The position numbers and the translations under genes are program-made. Below, piece by piece: positions 35,092-44,199 of a DNA stretch of 64,000 nt. The stretch is from Halomonas beimenensis. GTDB lineage: Bacteria; Pseudomonadota; Gammaproteobacteria; Pseudomonadales; Halomonadaceae. Location of the stretch: contig NZ_CP021435.1 of assembly GCF_002549795.1 (NCBI RefSeq), positions 2,418,001 to 2,482,000 on the forward strand, in the 5' to 3' direction. Below the pieces are notes generated by a model. That model was given only the letters and a program-made list of their open reading frames with translations. It did not search any database and was not told the origin of the DNA. How positions within the stretch are numbered: the stretch's first letter is position 1; each line of letters opens with the position of its first letter.

Positions 35092-36918
35092 ATGACAACG
35101 GCCAAGCATCCTGTATTCCCATTGACCCGCCGCCAGGTCCTCAAGGGCGGCAGCGCCATGGGACTCGGCGCAATGGCATTGGGGCTCACCCCGGCCTGGG
35201 CCAATCCCTGGGGCCAGTCCGCGGTATACCCGCAAGGCACCGAGCACGGCCCCGACGTCTCGCTGGCCATTCGCCGTGAGACCTCACCGGTCGCGGGAAA
35301 GGCCGCCCGTCCCATCAGCATCAATGGCACCAGTCCCGGTCCCCTCATTCGCCTCAGGGAAGGCGAGGATGCCGTGCTGCGGGTCACGAACCTGCTGGAG
35401 GAGCCCACTTCCATCCATTGGCACGGCTTGATCCTGCCACCGGAGATGGATGGTGTGCCCGGTGTCAGCTTTGCCGGCATCGCCCCGGGGGAGACCTTCA
35501 CCTATCGCTTCCCCGTGCGCCAGAGTGGCACCTACTGGTATCACAGTCACTCTGGGCTTCAGGAACAGCTCGGCCATGCCGGGCCCCTGATCATCGACGC
35601 TGCCGAGCGTGAGCCCTTCCGCTACGACCGGGAGCATGTGCTGCTGTTGACCGACTGGAGCTTCGAGGATCCCGCCACCATCTTCCATAACCTGAAGACC
35701 GGTGAAGGCTACTACAACTTCCAGGAAAGAACGGTCGCTGACTTCTTCGCCGACGTGGAACGAAACGGCTTCGCCGATACCGCCGCTCAGCGAGCCATGT
35801 GGGCCCAGATGCGCATGAGTTCCCGTGACATCGCCGATGTTACCGGCAGTACCTACACGTACTTGATGAACGGACAATCGCCGCAACAGAACTGGACGGC
35901 CCTCTTCAAGCCCGGCGAAACACAGCGACTCCGTATCATCAACGGTTCGGCCATGACCTACTTCGATGTGCGAATACCGGGACTCACGATGACGGTCGTG
36001 GCAGCGGATGGTCAGCCGGTCCAACCCGTCCCCGTCGAAGAGTTTCGCATCGGTATCGCCGAGACCTATGACGTCCTGGTGACCCCTGAGGCCGATACGG
36101 CCTATACGCTATTCGCCGAGTCCATGGATCGCAGCGGCTTCGCGCGCGGCACCCTCGCGCCGCGGCTCGGCATGGCCGCCGCCATCCCGGTGCGGCGCCG
36201 GATCGCCGATCGCGGCATGGAAGCCATGGGCACTCATGGGGGTATGGACATGTCGGGCATGGTCGATAAGCAAAGCATGGATCATGCCAGGATGCGAGGC
36301 TCGGATCTGGCCGGTGGGCAAAACATGGACCACTCCGAGATGACCGGCATGAATCACGCCGGCATGCAAGGCATGGAGCATGGCAACATGGCCGGCAAGG
36401 ATAAGATGCCCCCCCGGGAGGCCGATGGAATGCTGCCCGTGGGCGTGGCGCAACCCGGCTCCCGTCTCGACCAGCCAGGCATCGGCATCGACCCGCGCGA
36501 GCGTCGCGTGTTGGTCTATCGCGACCTGAAGGCGATACGTCCCTGGCCGGATCGCCGCCCGCCGGGCCGCGAGCTCGAGCTTCACCTGACCGGCAACATG
36601 GAACGCTATATGTGGTCCTTCGACGGCAAGAAATTCAGCGAGGTCACCGGGCCGATCCACTTCGAGAAGGATGAGCGCCTGCGACTGATCCTGGTCAACG
36701 ACACCATGATGGAGCACCCCATTCATCTGCATGGCATGTGGATGGAACTGGAGAACGGCGCCGGTGAGCTGATTCCCCGCAAGCACACACTGAACGTCAA
36801 GCCCGGAGAACGAATCTCCGCGCTGGTTACCGCCGATGCGGAAGGTAGCTGGGCCTTCCATTGCCATCTGCTCTATCACATGGATGCCGGCATGTTCCGG
36901 GTCGTCAAAGTCGCGTAA
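35092..36918 (+). CDS. copA: Multicopper oxidase, CopA/PcoA family copper resistance protein
   Basis: The 608-residue protein has a twin-arginine signal (TRRQVLKGGSAMGLGAMALG) and three cupredoxin domains. Copper-binding motifs are complete: HWHG near residue 108, YWYHSHS near 150, HPIHLHGMW near 545 and the type 1 site HCHLLYHMDAGM near the C-terminus. A Met/His-rich segment (residues 380-440: MDMSGM, MDHSEM, MNHAGM, MEHGNM) is typical of CopA. It exports folded to the periplasm, oxidises Cu(I) and sequesters copper. AAAGGAG precedes ATG 35092. copB follows after 9 bp. Confidence 0.95.
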   Translation: MTTAKHPVFPLTRRQVLKGGSAMGLGAMALGLTPAWANPWGQSAVYPQGTEHGPDVSLAIRRETSPVAGKAARPISINGTSPGPLIRLREGEDAVLRVTNLLEEPTSIHWHGLILPPEMDGVPGVSFAGIAPGETFTYRFPVRQSGTYWYHSHSGLQEQLGHAGPLIIDAAEREPFRYDREHVLLLTDWSFEDPATIFHNLKTGEGYYNFQERTVADFFADVERNGFADTAAQRAMWAQMRMSSRDIADVTGSTYTYLMNGQSPQQNWTALFKPGETQRLRIINGSAMTYFDVRIPGLTMTVVAADGQPVQPVPVEEFRIGIAETYDVLVTPEADTAYTLFAESMDRSGFARGTLAPRLGMAAAIPVRRRIADRGMEAMGTHGGMDMSGMVDKQSMDHARMRGSDLAGGQNMDHSEMTGMNHAGMQGMEHGNMAGKDKMPPREADGMLPVGVAQPGSRLDQPGIGIDPRERRVLVYRDLKAIRPWPDRRPPGRELELHLTGNMERYMWSFDGKKFSEVTGPIHFEKDERLRLILVNDTMMEHPIHLHGMWMELENGAGELIPRKHTLNVKPGERISALVTADAEGSWAFHCHLLYHMDAGMFRVVKVA

Positions 36919-36927
36919 GGAGTGCTC

Positions 36928-37698
36928 ATGAATCCCAAGATCATTGCCATGGCGATCGGCACCAGCCTTGTCATGCTGGCCGCCACCAGCCTACAGGCCG
37001 AGGACGGTTACGATGCGCCACAGGACTGGCCCTCGCCGATCGTCGAGCACTCGCGTGGCTCTCTACTCGTCGACCGCCTCGAGTACGCCACACCCGACAA
37101 GGGGGAAGATGCCCTGGTATGGGACTTTCGTGCCTGGTATGGCGGCGACGTCAACCGGGTCTACCTGAAGGGGGAGGGCGAGAACGTCCAGGGGGATGAC
37201 GAAGCCGCAGAATTCGAGAACCTCGACCTGTTGTATAGTCGGTTGATCGCCCCTTTCTGGGAGCTTCAGGGAGGTATCGGCTATCAGGGAGGCATTGCCA
37301 CCGACGATCACCCTGAACGCTACTTCGGGGTCATCACCCTGCAGGGGTTCGCTCCCTATCGCTTCGAGACCGACCTCGATCTCAGGGTCAGCGATGAGGG
37401 GGAAGTCTCGGCCGGCCTGGAAGGTGAATACGACCTCCGGCTCACACAGCGAACGTATCTCCAACCTCGAGTGGAGATCGCGGTAGCGGGCGATGATGTC
37501 CCAGAATTCGGCATTGGCGAAGGGATAAACGCTATACGCACGGGGCTACGGCTGCGCTATGAGATGACGCGAAAGTTTGCGCCCTACCTCGGTGCCTACT
37601 GGGAGAAAGCCTACGGCGAAACGGCCGATCTCGCCCGTGCTGAAGGGGAGGACGTGGAAGACACCGGCATCGTGGCCGGGTTACGACTCTGGTATTGA
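36928..37698 (+). CDS. copB: Copper resistance protein B, outer membrane
   Basis: The 256-residue protein has a signal peptide ending SLQA and a beta-barrel domain with the CopB pattern: VWDFRAWYGGDVNRVYLKGEG, LDLLYSRLIAPFWELQGGIGYQ and the C-terminal GIVAGLRLWY ending in an aromatic residue. Longer CopB proteins carry a Met/His-rich N-terminal region; it is essentially absent here, so this is a short form. The start is ATG 36928, with AAGGAG upstream, rather than the GTG six bases earlier. It works with CopA in periplasmic and outer-membrane copper handling. Confidence 0.94.
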   Translation: MNPKIIAMAIGTSLVMLAATSLQAEDGYDAPQDWPSPIVEHSRGSLLVDRLEYATPDKGEDALVWDFRAWYGGDVNRVYLKGEGENVQGDDEAAEFENLDLLYSRLIAPFWELQGGIGYQGGIATDDHPERYFGVITLQGFAPYRFETDLDLRVSDEGEVSAGLEGEYDLRLTQRTYLQPRVEIAVAGDDVPEFGIGEGINAIRTGLRLRYEMTRKFAPYLGAYWEKAYGETADLARAEGEDVEDTGIVAGLRLWY

Positions 37699-37754
37699 GT
37701 CCTGCCTCGTCACTTTCTTCGCGCCACATGCTCCATGTGGCGCTTTTCATTCAT

Positions 37755-37786
37755 TTCAGTGTCATTTCAGCTTCCACCTCCATACT
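37755..37786 (+). promoter_or_regulatory. Direct-repeat regulator site and promoter of the secreted PPC-like gene
   Basis: TTCAG at 37755-37759 and 37766-37770 is followed after exactly 10 nt by CATACT (37781-37786). A start near 37793 leaves about 24 nt to ATG 37817, with AAGGAGG in the leader. The extended repeat is CATTTCAG on both sides, so this is the most regular of the four sites. Confidence 0.75.
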
Positions 37787-37816
37787 GGAATCGTCAACCA
37801 GCCAAGGAGGTATCCC

Positions 37817-38233
37817 ATGAAGCGTCAAGTCGTATTCCTGAGTGCAGCGATGTTGAGCCTGTTCTCGTCAGCTTCTTTCGCCGTCACGGGCAATCAACCA
37901 AGCGGACCGATAAAGCTTGAACCGGGAGTGACCGATACCCAGATCCTGAGTTCCGCTGATCCCAAGCGCTATGAAGTGCAAATAGATCGTGATCAAACGA
38001 TCGAGATCAGTAGCGAGCACTTCGCGGGTGAGTCCAGTGCTGTCACGATGATCGAAGGCGAACTCTACGACGCATCAGGTAAGCTCATCTCCAGGGATTC
38101 CGACACTCGCGGTCACTTGCTTATCTCGGAGCGGCTTCAACCCGGCACTTATATTCTCGAGGTGAGTGGCACCGCTATGGGAAGCGCCGACGAGGTTTCC
38201 AACCGCTATACTCTTCACCTCAACGTCGAATGA
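37817..38233 (+). CDS. Small secreted protein, PPC-domain-like
   Basis: The 138-residue protein has a signal peptide ending ASFA and a beta-rich domain. The pattern ERLQPGTYILEVSGTAMGSADEVSNRYTLHLN near the C-terminus resembles bacterial pre-peptidase C-terminal (PPC) jelly-roll domains. It lacks cysteines and metal-rich stretches. It has its own TTCAG-repeat promoter and a terminator, so it is a separate transcript probably co-induced with the copper genes. The role is unknown. Confidence 0.75.
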   Translation: MKRQVVFLSAAMLSLFSSASFAVTGNQPSGPIKLEPGVTDTQILSSADPKRYEVQIDRDQTIEISSEHFAGESSAVTMIEGELYDASGKLISRDSDTRGHLLISERLQPGTYILEVSGTAMGSADEVSNRYTLHLNVE

Positions 38234-38269
38234 TGCTGCTCGAGGGTTGACGACCTGCCTGTCGTACTC

Positions 38270-38295
38270 AAGGCCAGCCAAAGCTGGCCTTTTTC
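38270..38295 (+). terminator. Rho-independent terminator ending the copper cluster
   Basis: AGGCCAGC (38271-38278) pairs with GCTGGCCT (38283-38290) around a 4-nt loop and is followed by TTTT then C. It lies about 37 bp after the PPC-like gene stop, on the plus strand. Confidence 0.9.
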
Positions 38296-38401
38296 TTGCC
38301 TGCTACCCATTCCGGTCATTGCTTTAGGGCAACGCTGCATACATCACGGCATCCAGCTATCACGCACTCGGCAGCAGCAGCGGATTGTATGCAGCGTCTC
38401 C

Positions 38402-39757
38402 TTATAACTCCAGGGCCATTTCATGCCTGGCCACCTCGGCCCGGAAGGCCGTATGGCGACCCAGATAATCGCGCATGCCGTCGAGTGCTTCCGGCTCGCC
38501 ATGAACGAGCTGAATCGGAGTATCCGGTGGCAGTGCGCTCTTCCCCAGCCACTCCGCGATTTCCAGATAGTCGCCATGACCGGACAACCCCTCCAATACC
38601 TTGACGGTGGCACGGATCGGTACCCACTTGCCATGGATCTTGACCGCATCGGCACCGGAGGTCATTTTCGCGCCGCGGGTCCCACCGGCCTGATAGCCGG
38701 TAAAGAGAACCGTCGTTCTGGGATTACCAAGCAAGCGGCGGAAATGGTGCAGAATGCGGCCGCCTGAGGCCATGCCACTGCCGGCGATGATGACATGGGG
38801 ATAGGCTTGTCCGGACAACGCTTTCGACTGAGCCACCGAGCGAAGATATTCCGGCACATCACACATCGCGCGGCACTGTTCTGGTGAGAGTCGATGCTGA
38901 TCGCGATACTGGCAATAGATGTCGGACACGTTGATCGCCATGGGGCTATCGAGATAGACGGGTAGCCGGGGAATGGCGTCGTTCGCCATCAGCGTCGTCA
39001 GCATATGCTGCAGCAATTGCGCCCGACCGACGGCGAAGGAGGGGATCAGCACCACGCCACCCCTGTGGGCCGTGAGGTTGACCGCCTCCGCGAGTTGTGC
39101 CCAAGGGTCCGCGTCTGGATGCCGACGATTACCGTAGGTCGACTCCAGCAGTAACAGGTCGAGACCGGGTAACGACCGCGGGGGTTGCATGAAGATATCG
39201 TTCGGCCGTCCGACGTCACCGGAGAATCCGATCTTTTTTCCCTCTGCTTCCAGAATGATGCTGGCGGCCCCGAGAATATGACCGGCTGGTTGTAGATGGA
39301 AACGAACATCGCCTATCGACGCCTCTTCATCGAACCCGACCGTTTGAAACAACTCAATGCAGTCTTCGGCGGTGCGGCGGTCATAGAGGGGCAGCGGCGA
39401 TCGGTGCCGACCGATCCGATGTTTGGCATAGAACCTGGCATCCTCCTCCTGCAGGTGACCGCTGTCGGCCAGCAGGATGCGGCACAATTCCCGGGTCGCA
39501 TGATGGGTGTAGACGGGTCCGCGGAACCCCTGGCGATACAGGACAGGCAGATAGCCGGAGTGATCCAGATGAGCATGGGTCAGCAGTACCGCGTCCAGCG
39601 ATGCAAGGTTCAGCGGCAACGATTTCCAGTTACGCTCGCGCAGCCACTTGAACCCCTGAAAGAGACCACAATCGACCAGTAGCCGGGTATTGGCGGTCTC
39701 GATCAGGTACTTGGAACCGGTCACGGTTTCCGTTCCACCAAGGAAGGTAATTCTCAT
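38402..39757 (-). CDS. MBL-fold metallo-hydrolase with beta-CASP domain (RNA-processing type)
   Basis: The 451-residue protein has the metallo-beta-lactamase zinc motif LTHAHLDHSG near residue 56, a second histidine motif QPAGHILGAASI, GFSGDVGRP, and a beta-CASP region with IIAGSGMASGGRILHH and a C-terminal LSGHGDYLEIAEWL motif (RMMBL). Members are RNA nucleases of the CPSF/Ysh1 type; bacterial stand-alone forms are less studied. ATG 39757 gives the expected start at the first strand MRITFLGG. It lies next to a thymidine phosphorylase remnant, which points to a former nucleotide-salvage neighbourhood. Confidence 0.92.
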   Translation of the reverse strand: MRITFLGGTETVTGSKYLIETANTRLLVDCGLFQGFKWLRERNWKSLPLNLASLDAVLLTHAHLDHSGYLPVLYRQGFRGPVYTHHATRELCRILLADSGHLQEEDARFYAKHRIGRHRSPLPLYDRRTAEDCIELFQTVGFDEEASIGDVRFHLQPAGHILGAASIILEAEGKKIGFSGDVGRPNDIFMQPPRSLPGLDLLLLESTYGNRRHPDADPWAQLAEAVNLTAHRGGVVLIPSFAVGRAQLLQHMLTTLMANDAIPRLPVYLDSPMAINVSDIYCQYRDQHRLSPEQCRAMCDVPEYLRSVAQSKALSGQAYPHVIIAGSGMASGGRILHHFRRLLGNPRTTVLFTGYQAGGTRGAKMTSGADAVKIHGKWVPIRATVKVLEGLSGHGDYLEIAEWLGKSALPPDTPIQLVHGEPEALDGMRDYLGRHTAFRAEVARHEMALEL

Positions 39758-39977
39758 GGACTCCCCCTCTTTCGCTCGCGCCGGACCGTCCCCATGGCGC
39801 GCCAAGGCTGGTATCCGAAGAGTGGCGCAGGGATGACTATCCACCCTGCTTTGCATCAGGCTCAGCCACTTACTCCATTCGTGCCACCAGGTGCGGCGAA
39901 GAAGCCGTGAGGCTGATGCTCACGGCCTTCACCGAGACAAGATACCCTGTTTCCGGCTGTAATGAGCAAATATCAGC
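39758..39977. other. Spacer without recognised features
   Basis: These 220 bp between the MBL gene start and the thymidine phosphorylase remnant probably contain the leftward promoter of the MBL gene; no convincing hexamer pair was picked out, and no coding sequence is visible. Confidence 0.4.
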
Positions 39978-40374
39978 CTAAGGATGCTCTTCATTCAGAA
40001 TATCCCGGATAATCGCCTGGAACTGGCTCTCGCTGGGGGCGAAGATCTTACGGCGCACCTGAGTCTGGGAATTGACCCAGGCCGGGTGGCTGGTCGCCAC
40101 CTGTTGCCCCTGACTCAGTTTCAATCTTTCCCAGGCGATTTTCGATAATCCGATAAATCCTGAAGGTAATAACCCGGCATCGGACTCGATGACGTTGAGT
40201 CTGGCGATGATACTCTTCGAGCCTGTCTGAACTTCAATCCGGGTTTGAACTCCAAAGCCTTCTGAGCGATAGATATGATATATCATCGCGCATATAGACC
40301 ACCGACTCCTGATAGGTCTCGATGCCGGTGCGGATTGCGCGGAGTCGGTTATGAATGCTATCTGGTTGATACAT
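39978..40374 (-). pseudogene. Thymidine phosphorylase, frameshifted and truncated
   Basis: From ATG 40374 the minus strand reads MYQPDSIHNRLRAIRTGIET and then YQESVVYMRDD, matching the N-terminus of the long (AMP-phosphorylase-like) thymidine phosphorylases. One extra base near 40283 then shifts the frame, after which YHIYRSEGFGVQTRIEV and ARLNVIESDAGLLPSGFIGL continue the family sequence. The normal CHxC pair reads YHIY here. Sequence stops at TAA 39978 just after FQAIIRDILNEEHP, so the whole catalytic part is missing. It is a dead gene; family identification is from memory of the conserved N-terminal pattern. Confidence 0.8.
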
Positions 40375-40712
40375 CCCAACCTGCAATCGACATTACCGCC
40401 CCCGCCGCTGCGTAATAATTTTCCAGGGTCTCTGGTGAGACTCTTTCCATTCGTCACATCCGGCTCACCTATCTTTCGACACTGTGAACACACTCCTGTT
40501 TCATCCTCGTTCAGAACAACTATTCGACCAATGTTATGGCTAAAGGGCTTGGGCGCCCATCCTCCACGGCATCAATGGTCGATGGTCTTTAATTCTGACT
40601 GCCAATTCGTGAAAGTGCCAATGCTGCCTGTTGGTCGCGATTATTGGCCACCGCCAGTTCCCCAGCTGTCGAAAGGCTATGCTGAAGGGGAGTTCTGACC
40701 AGACTGTTCACC
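40375..40712. other. Intergenic stretch before the antiporter gene
   Basis: About 340 bp with lower GC than its surroundings and no convincing gene. It separates the dead thymidine phosphorylase (leftward) from the antiporter (rightward) and should hold the antiporter promoter; no clear -35/-10 pair was picked out. Confidence 0.4.
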
Positions 40713-41960
40713 ATGGAAACACTGTTAATCGTTCTGGTACTGCTGGTGGCAACCCGACTTGGCGGCTTGATCGCGACAAGGCTTGGGCAACCGATGCTGG
40801 TCGGCGAACTCATCGCCGGGGTCGCCTTGGGCCTGATACTGGCCGGCTTCACCCTCGACCCTGCCTTGATCGAACTTGGCCAAGAACACCACGTCATGGC
40901 ACTCACCGATCTCGGCATTTTCTTTCTGATGCTGCTCGGGGGCCTCGAGATGCGCCCCCGTGAACTGGTCGAATCCGGTGTCCGCTCAATGGTCGTGGCA
41001 ACCTGCGCCATGGTGCTGCCGCTTTCGGCAGGCTTTTTCGTCGCCTGGCTCTGGCTGCCTTCGTCCGATTTGCGCTTCGCCCAAGCACTGTTCGTCGGTA
41101 CCGCACTGTCCATCACCGCAGTACCGGTAACGATACGGGTGCTGATGGACATGAACCGGCTCAATACCCGCATCGGCCGGCTGATCGTGTCGGCCGCCGT
41201 GTTCGACGACCTGCTGAGCCTGGTCTTGCTCAGCATCTTGACCGCGACCCTCGGGAACGGCCAGTTCCTGGAGGGTCTGCCCCTCGCGCTGATCCCCCTG
41301 CGCGTGCTGGCATTCGTAGTCCTGGTGTACGCGCTTGGCACCTTCCTGATGCCGCCACTGGCCCGCTTCGTGGTCGGCTTGGGGGTCGAGGAGATGGGAT
41401 TCAGCTTTATCCTGGTGATAGGCGCCCTGTTCTCCTTGCTGGCGGAGCTGCTGGGATTGCATTTCATCCTCGGCGCTTTCGCCGCCGGTCTGTTCTTCGG
41501 TCGTGAGACGGTCAACAGCCAGCTGTACGACGACCTGCGTCACAAGGTTGCGGCCATCACCAACGGGTTTCTGGCCCCCATTTTCTTCGCCTCGATCGGA
41601 CTCGAACTTGAGCTGTCGGCCATCCGGGAAGTCCCTCTGTTCCTGCTCATACTCATTATCGTCGCCTTCCTCGGCAAGCTCCTCGGTGCTGCACTACCGG
41701 CTCGGTTATTCGGTATCCCGGCGCCGGAAGCCTGGGCGATCGGCACCGCCATGAGCGCTCGCGGGGCCGTCGAGCTGATTATTGCCGGTATCGCGCTGCG
41801 CGCCGGGTTGTTCGACGCGGGGGCCGCGGACTCCGCCATCGTCGCCAATCTGTTCTCGGTGGTGGTGCTGGTCGCCATCGTCACCACCATCGCGGCGCCG
41901 ATCGGCCTGCGCCTGGCACTGTTACAGGCCCCTCGCGCCGGAGGAAATGGCCCGACATGA
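40713..41960 (+). CDS. Cation:proton antiporter, CPA2 family
   Basis: The 415-residue membrane protein has about twelve hydrophobic segments and CPA2 (KefB/Na+-H+ exchanger) features: RLGQPMLVGELIAGVALG near residue 25, AALSITAVPVTIRVLMD-like sequence near 135, SAAVFDDLLSLVLLS near 165 with the conserved Asp, and MSARGAVELIIAGIAL near 350. It lacks a C-terminal TrkA-N domain, so it is the short form. It exchanges Na+ or K+ for protons, consistent with a salt-exposed organism. Confidence 0.92.
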   Translation: METLLIVLVLLVATRLGGLIATRLGQPMLVGELIAGVALGLILAGFTLDPALIELGQEHHVMALTDLGIFFLMLLGGLEMRPRELVESGVRSMVVATCAMVLPLSAGFFVAWLWLPSSDLRFAQALFVGTALSITAVPVTIRVLMDMNRLNTRIGRLIVSAAVFDDLLSLVLLSILTATLGNGQFLEGLPLALIPLRVLAFVVLVYALGTFLMPPLARFVVGLGVEEMGFSFILVIGALFSLLAELLGLHFILGAFAAGLFFGRETVNSQLYDDLRHKVAAITNGFLAPIFFASIGLELELSAIREVPLFLLILIIVAFLGKLLGAALPARLFGIPAPEAWAIGTAMSARGAVELIIAGIALRAGLFDAGAADSAIVANLFSVVVLVAIVTTIAAPIGLRLALLQAPRAGGNGPT

Positions 41961-42064
41961 CGGCTCGAAGTAGTCGAGCCCGGCGGCGTTGCCCCCCATC
42001 GCCGAAACGCTGAGACGCGCTGGCGTCTCCCTGGGACGCCTCTGCCGTGACGACCGAAGAAGGC

Positions 42065-42106
42065 TTGACCACAATCAAGTGGCCTGCCGTCAAGGGTGCC
42101 TATGCT
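42065..42106 (+). promoter_or_regulatory. FNR/ANR-type box with class II promoter
   Basis: TTGAC-CACA-ATCAA (42065-42078) is one base off the FNR/ANR consensus TTGAT-N4-ATCAA. A -10-like TATGCT lies at 42101-42106. A start near 42113 puts the centre of the box (42071.5) at -41.5, the classic position for activation by FNR-type regulators. The leader to ATG 42138 would be about 25 nt. Confidence 0.7.
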
Positions 42107-42137
42107 GAATGCATCCTTGCTACCTTGGGAGCCCGGC

Positions 42138-43565
42138 ATGAGCGACAAGGCGATTCCCCTGCTGTTAGCCGGCGGCCTGGTGGGCCTGGGCCTGGCTTGG
42201 GTCACCCAGGGAAGCGGGGTGATCCACGACGATCAGGCCCGCAACCTCTACATCCCCGATCCGCTGACCATGCCGCTGCAGGTCAAGGTGGCCCATGACG
42301 AGGAACGCATCTGGTTCCGCTATCGTTGGCCGACCGAGCGACCGCACATCTATCACGACATGCTGCGCTACACGGACGGCGGGTGGGTCCGCCATGGCGC
42401 CTCTACCGTCGGCCCCCAGCCGGAAGGCACCTACGAGGACCGGGTGACCATGCTGGTCGACGACGGCGGCGTGCCCGACTTCGGGCGCTACGGCGGCTAC
42501 GTCACCGTGGGCGACCGCATGCGGTTCTTCAGCGACGAGGCTCCCGCCGAGGCCGTGGCCACCCACCCCTACCTGGGCGAGACCCTCGGTCAGACCGAGG
42601 TGCGCAAGCACCTGCCCGAGACGCGTCGCGACGTCGCCGAGTGAGACAGCATCGTCGACGAGCCACAGCTGGCGGACCAGCAGACGAGCGGCTACTTCCT
42701 CGATCTCTGGCACTGGCGGGCGGGCCGCTCCAATGCGGTGGGCATGTCGGACGACCAGTGGGTCGGGGAGCATCGCCACAGCGACGCCGGCCGGGGGCCC
42801 TACACCACCAACTGGGACGCCGAGAACACCCGGCCCCAGTGGATGTTCGACCCCGAGGCCACCGGCCGTCATGCCCTGCGTTGGGAGGATGTCACCGCCG
42901 AGCGCGTCGACTTCGACGGTCTCTACTACCTCGCCGAGTCCTTCGCCGTGCCCTTCGATCCCGACCACGACTGGCAGGAAGGGGACGTCATCCCCCGCCG
43001 GCTACTTCGTGAGGGCGAGGGCTCCCGGGGCGACATCCGGGTCGCCGGCGACGCCCGCTGGTCGGACGGTTACTGGGACGTGACCCTGGTCCGCGACCTC
43101 GACACCGGCCAGCCGGACGACAAGGCCTTCGCCTCCCAGGGCCGCTATGATCTGGCCTTCGCCGTGCACCGCAACGCCACCGGCAGCCGCTGGCACTACG
43201 TGTCCCTCCCCTACTCCCTCGGCCTGGGACGCGAGGCCGACATCCTCGCCTCCTCCGTGACGGAGGGCACGCCGGACTGGTCCCAGCCGTGGTTCGACCT
43301 GACGCTCTACTACCCCGGACAGGTCGACTGGCCGCTGCTGATCGGCGAGGCCCATGCCGGCGCCGAGAAGATCGCGGCGGGCCTTCCGGTGCGAGCCCAC
43401 CACGACGAGCGCCAGCTGGCCCACTATGGGGTGGAGATGGAGTTCCAGGACGCCATCCAGCGCCAGTGGGCCCTGACCCTGGTCGCCGGCCTGCTATTGC
43501 TGGCCGGCCTGTTCATCGGCCTGCTGCCCGCCTTCAGACGCCATCACTCGGGAGGCACACCATGA
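42138..43565 (+). pseudogene. Ethylbenzene-dehydrogenase-related heme protein interrupted by an in-frame TGA
   Basis: The gene starts at ATG 42138 (GGGAG upstream) with a hydrophobic signal or anchor segment, and continues in one frame to TGA 43563-43565, a C-terminal membrane helix preceding the end. The frame is broken by TGA at 42642-42644: ETRRDVAE, stop, DSIVDEPQLADQQTSGYFLD. Sequence after the stop keeps good coding character and family features (WHWRAGRSN, DVTLVRDL, FAVHRNATGSRWHYVSLP). The family (EB_dh, heme-binding gamma-subunit-like) is often linked to anaerobic electron transport. A single nonsense change, a sequencing error or recoding are the alternatives. Confidence 0.75.
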
Positions 43566-44116
43566 CCGGCATGCACCATATGCTCGCCCACTTCCCCGTC
43601 GCCTTCTGGGCGCTGGCCAGCCTGATGATCCTGGTCGGCGTGCTGGCCAAGGGATGGCTCGCCGACCTCTGCCAGGCCGCCCTCCTGCCGGTGCTGATCC
43701 TCGGTGTCCTGGGGGCCCTCGCCACCCTGCTCAGCGGCTACGGGATCTGGTCCCTCGAGGCCCTGTTGCACAGCCCGCTGACGCGCAACCACCTGCTGAT
43801 GGCCTTCTGGTCCCTGGCGGTTTACCTGATACTGCTCGTGCTGGTGTGGGTCGGGGGGCGAGACGCCTTCAGCGGCCCGCGCGGCCTGGCACTGGTGGTG
43901 CTGGGACTGCTGGGCACCTGGCTGTTCGCGCTGACCGGCACCCTGGGCGGTCACCTGGCCGGGGCCCCGACCTTCTTCTCTGCCCTGCCCCGACTGCTGG
44001 GGTGGGAGCTCTATACCACCTTCTATGCGCCGACGTGGGTGCTCGGCGTGATGGTGCTACTGGCGATCGCCGCCGCCGTCCTGGGGTTTCGTCGATTGAA
44101 GCGGGCACACCGTTAG
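43562..44116 (+). CDS. DUF2231-like membrane protein
   Basis: The 184-residue protein has five to six membrane helices. It begins MTGMHHMLAHFPVAFWALAS, with the HFP motif near the start, and has TRNHLLMAFWSLAVYL in the middle, a pattern of DUF2231-type membrane proteins that may bind heme through membrane histidines. Its start overlaps the stop of the interrupted EB_dh gene (ATGA) and has GGGAGG upstream, so the two form an operon. It might be the membrane redox partner of that protein; inference from coupling. Confidence 0.75.
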   Translation: MTGMHHMLAHFPVAFWALASLMILVGVLAKGWLADLCQAALLPVLILGVLGALATLLSGYGIWSLEALLHSPLTRNHLLMAFWSLAVYLILLVLVWVGGRDAFSGPRGLALVVLGLLGTWLFALTGTLGGHLAGAPTFFSALPRLLGWELYTTFYAPTWVLGVMVLLAIAAAVLGFRRLKRAHR

Positions 44117-44199
44117 GACACGTCGATGGCCCCCCGACCGGCGGTCCTTCATCGTCGAGGAGCCCGAGTGGGTGCAACGACAGGCATGGGAGATCGAGA

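Noticed and set aside
42642..42700. Selenocysteine recoding of the in-frame TGA
   Set aside because: The hairpin after the TGA has a CGGA loop and poor spacing for a bacterial SECIS element, no Sec machinery gene lies in the window, and the family is not known for selenocysteine. Simple nonsense mutation or sequence error is more likely.
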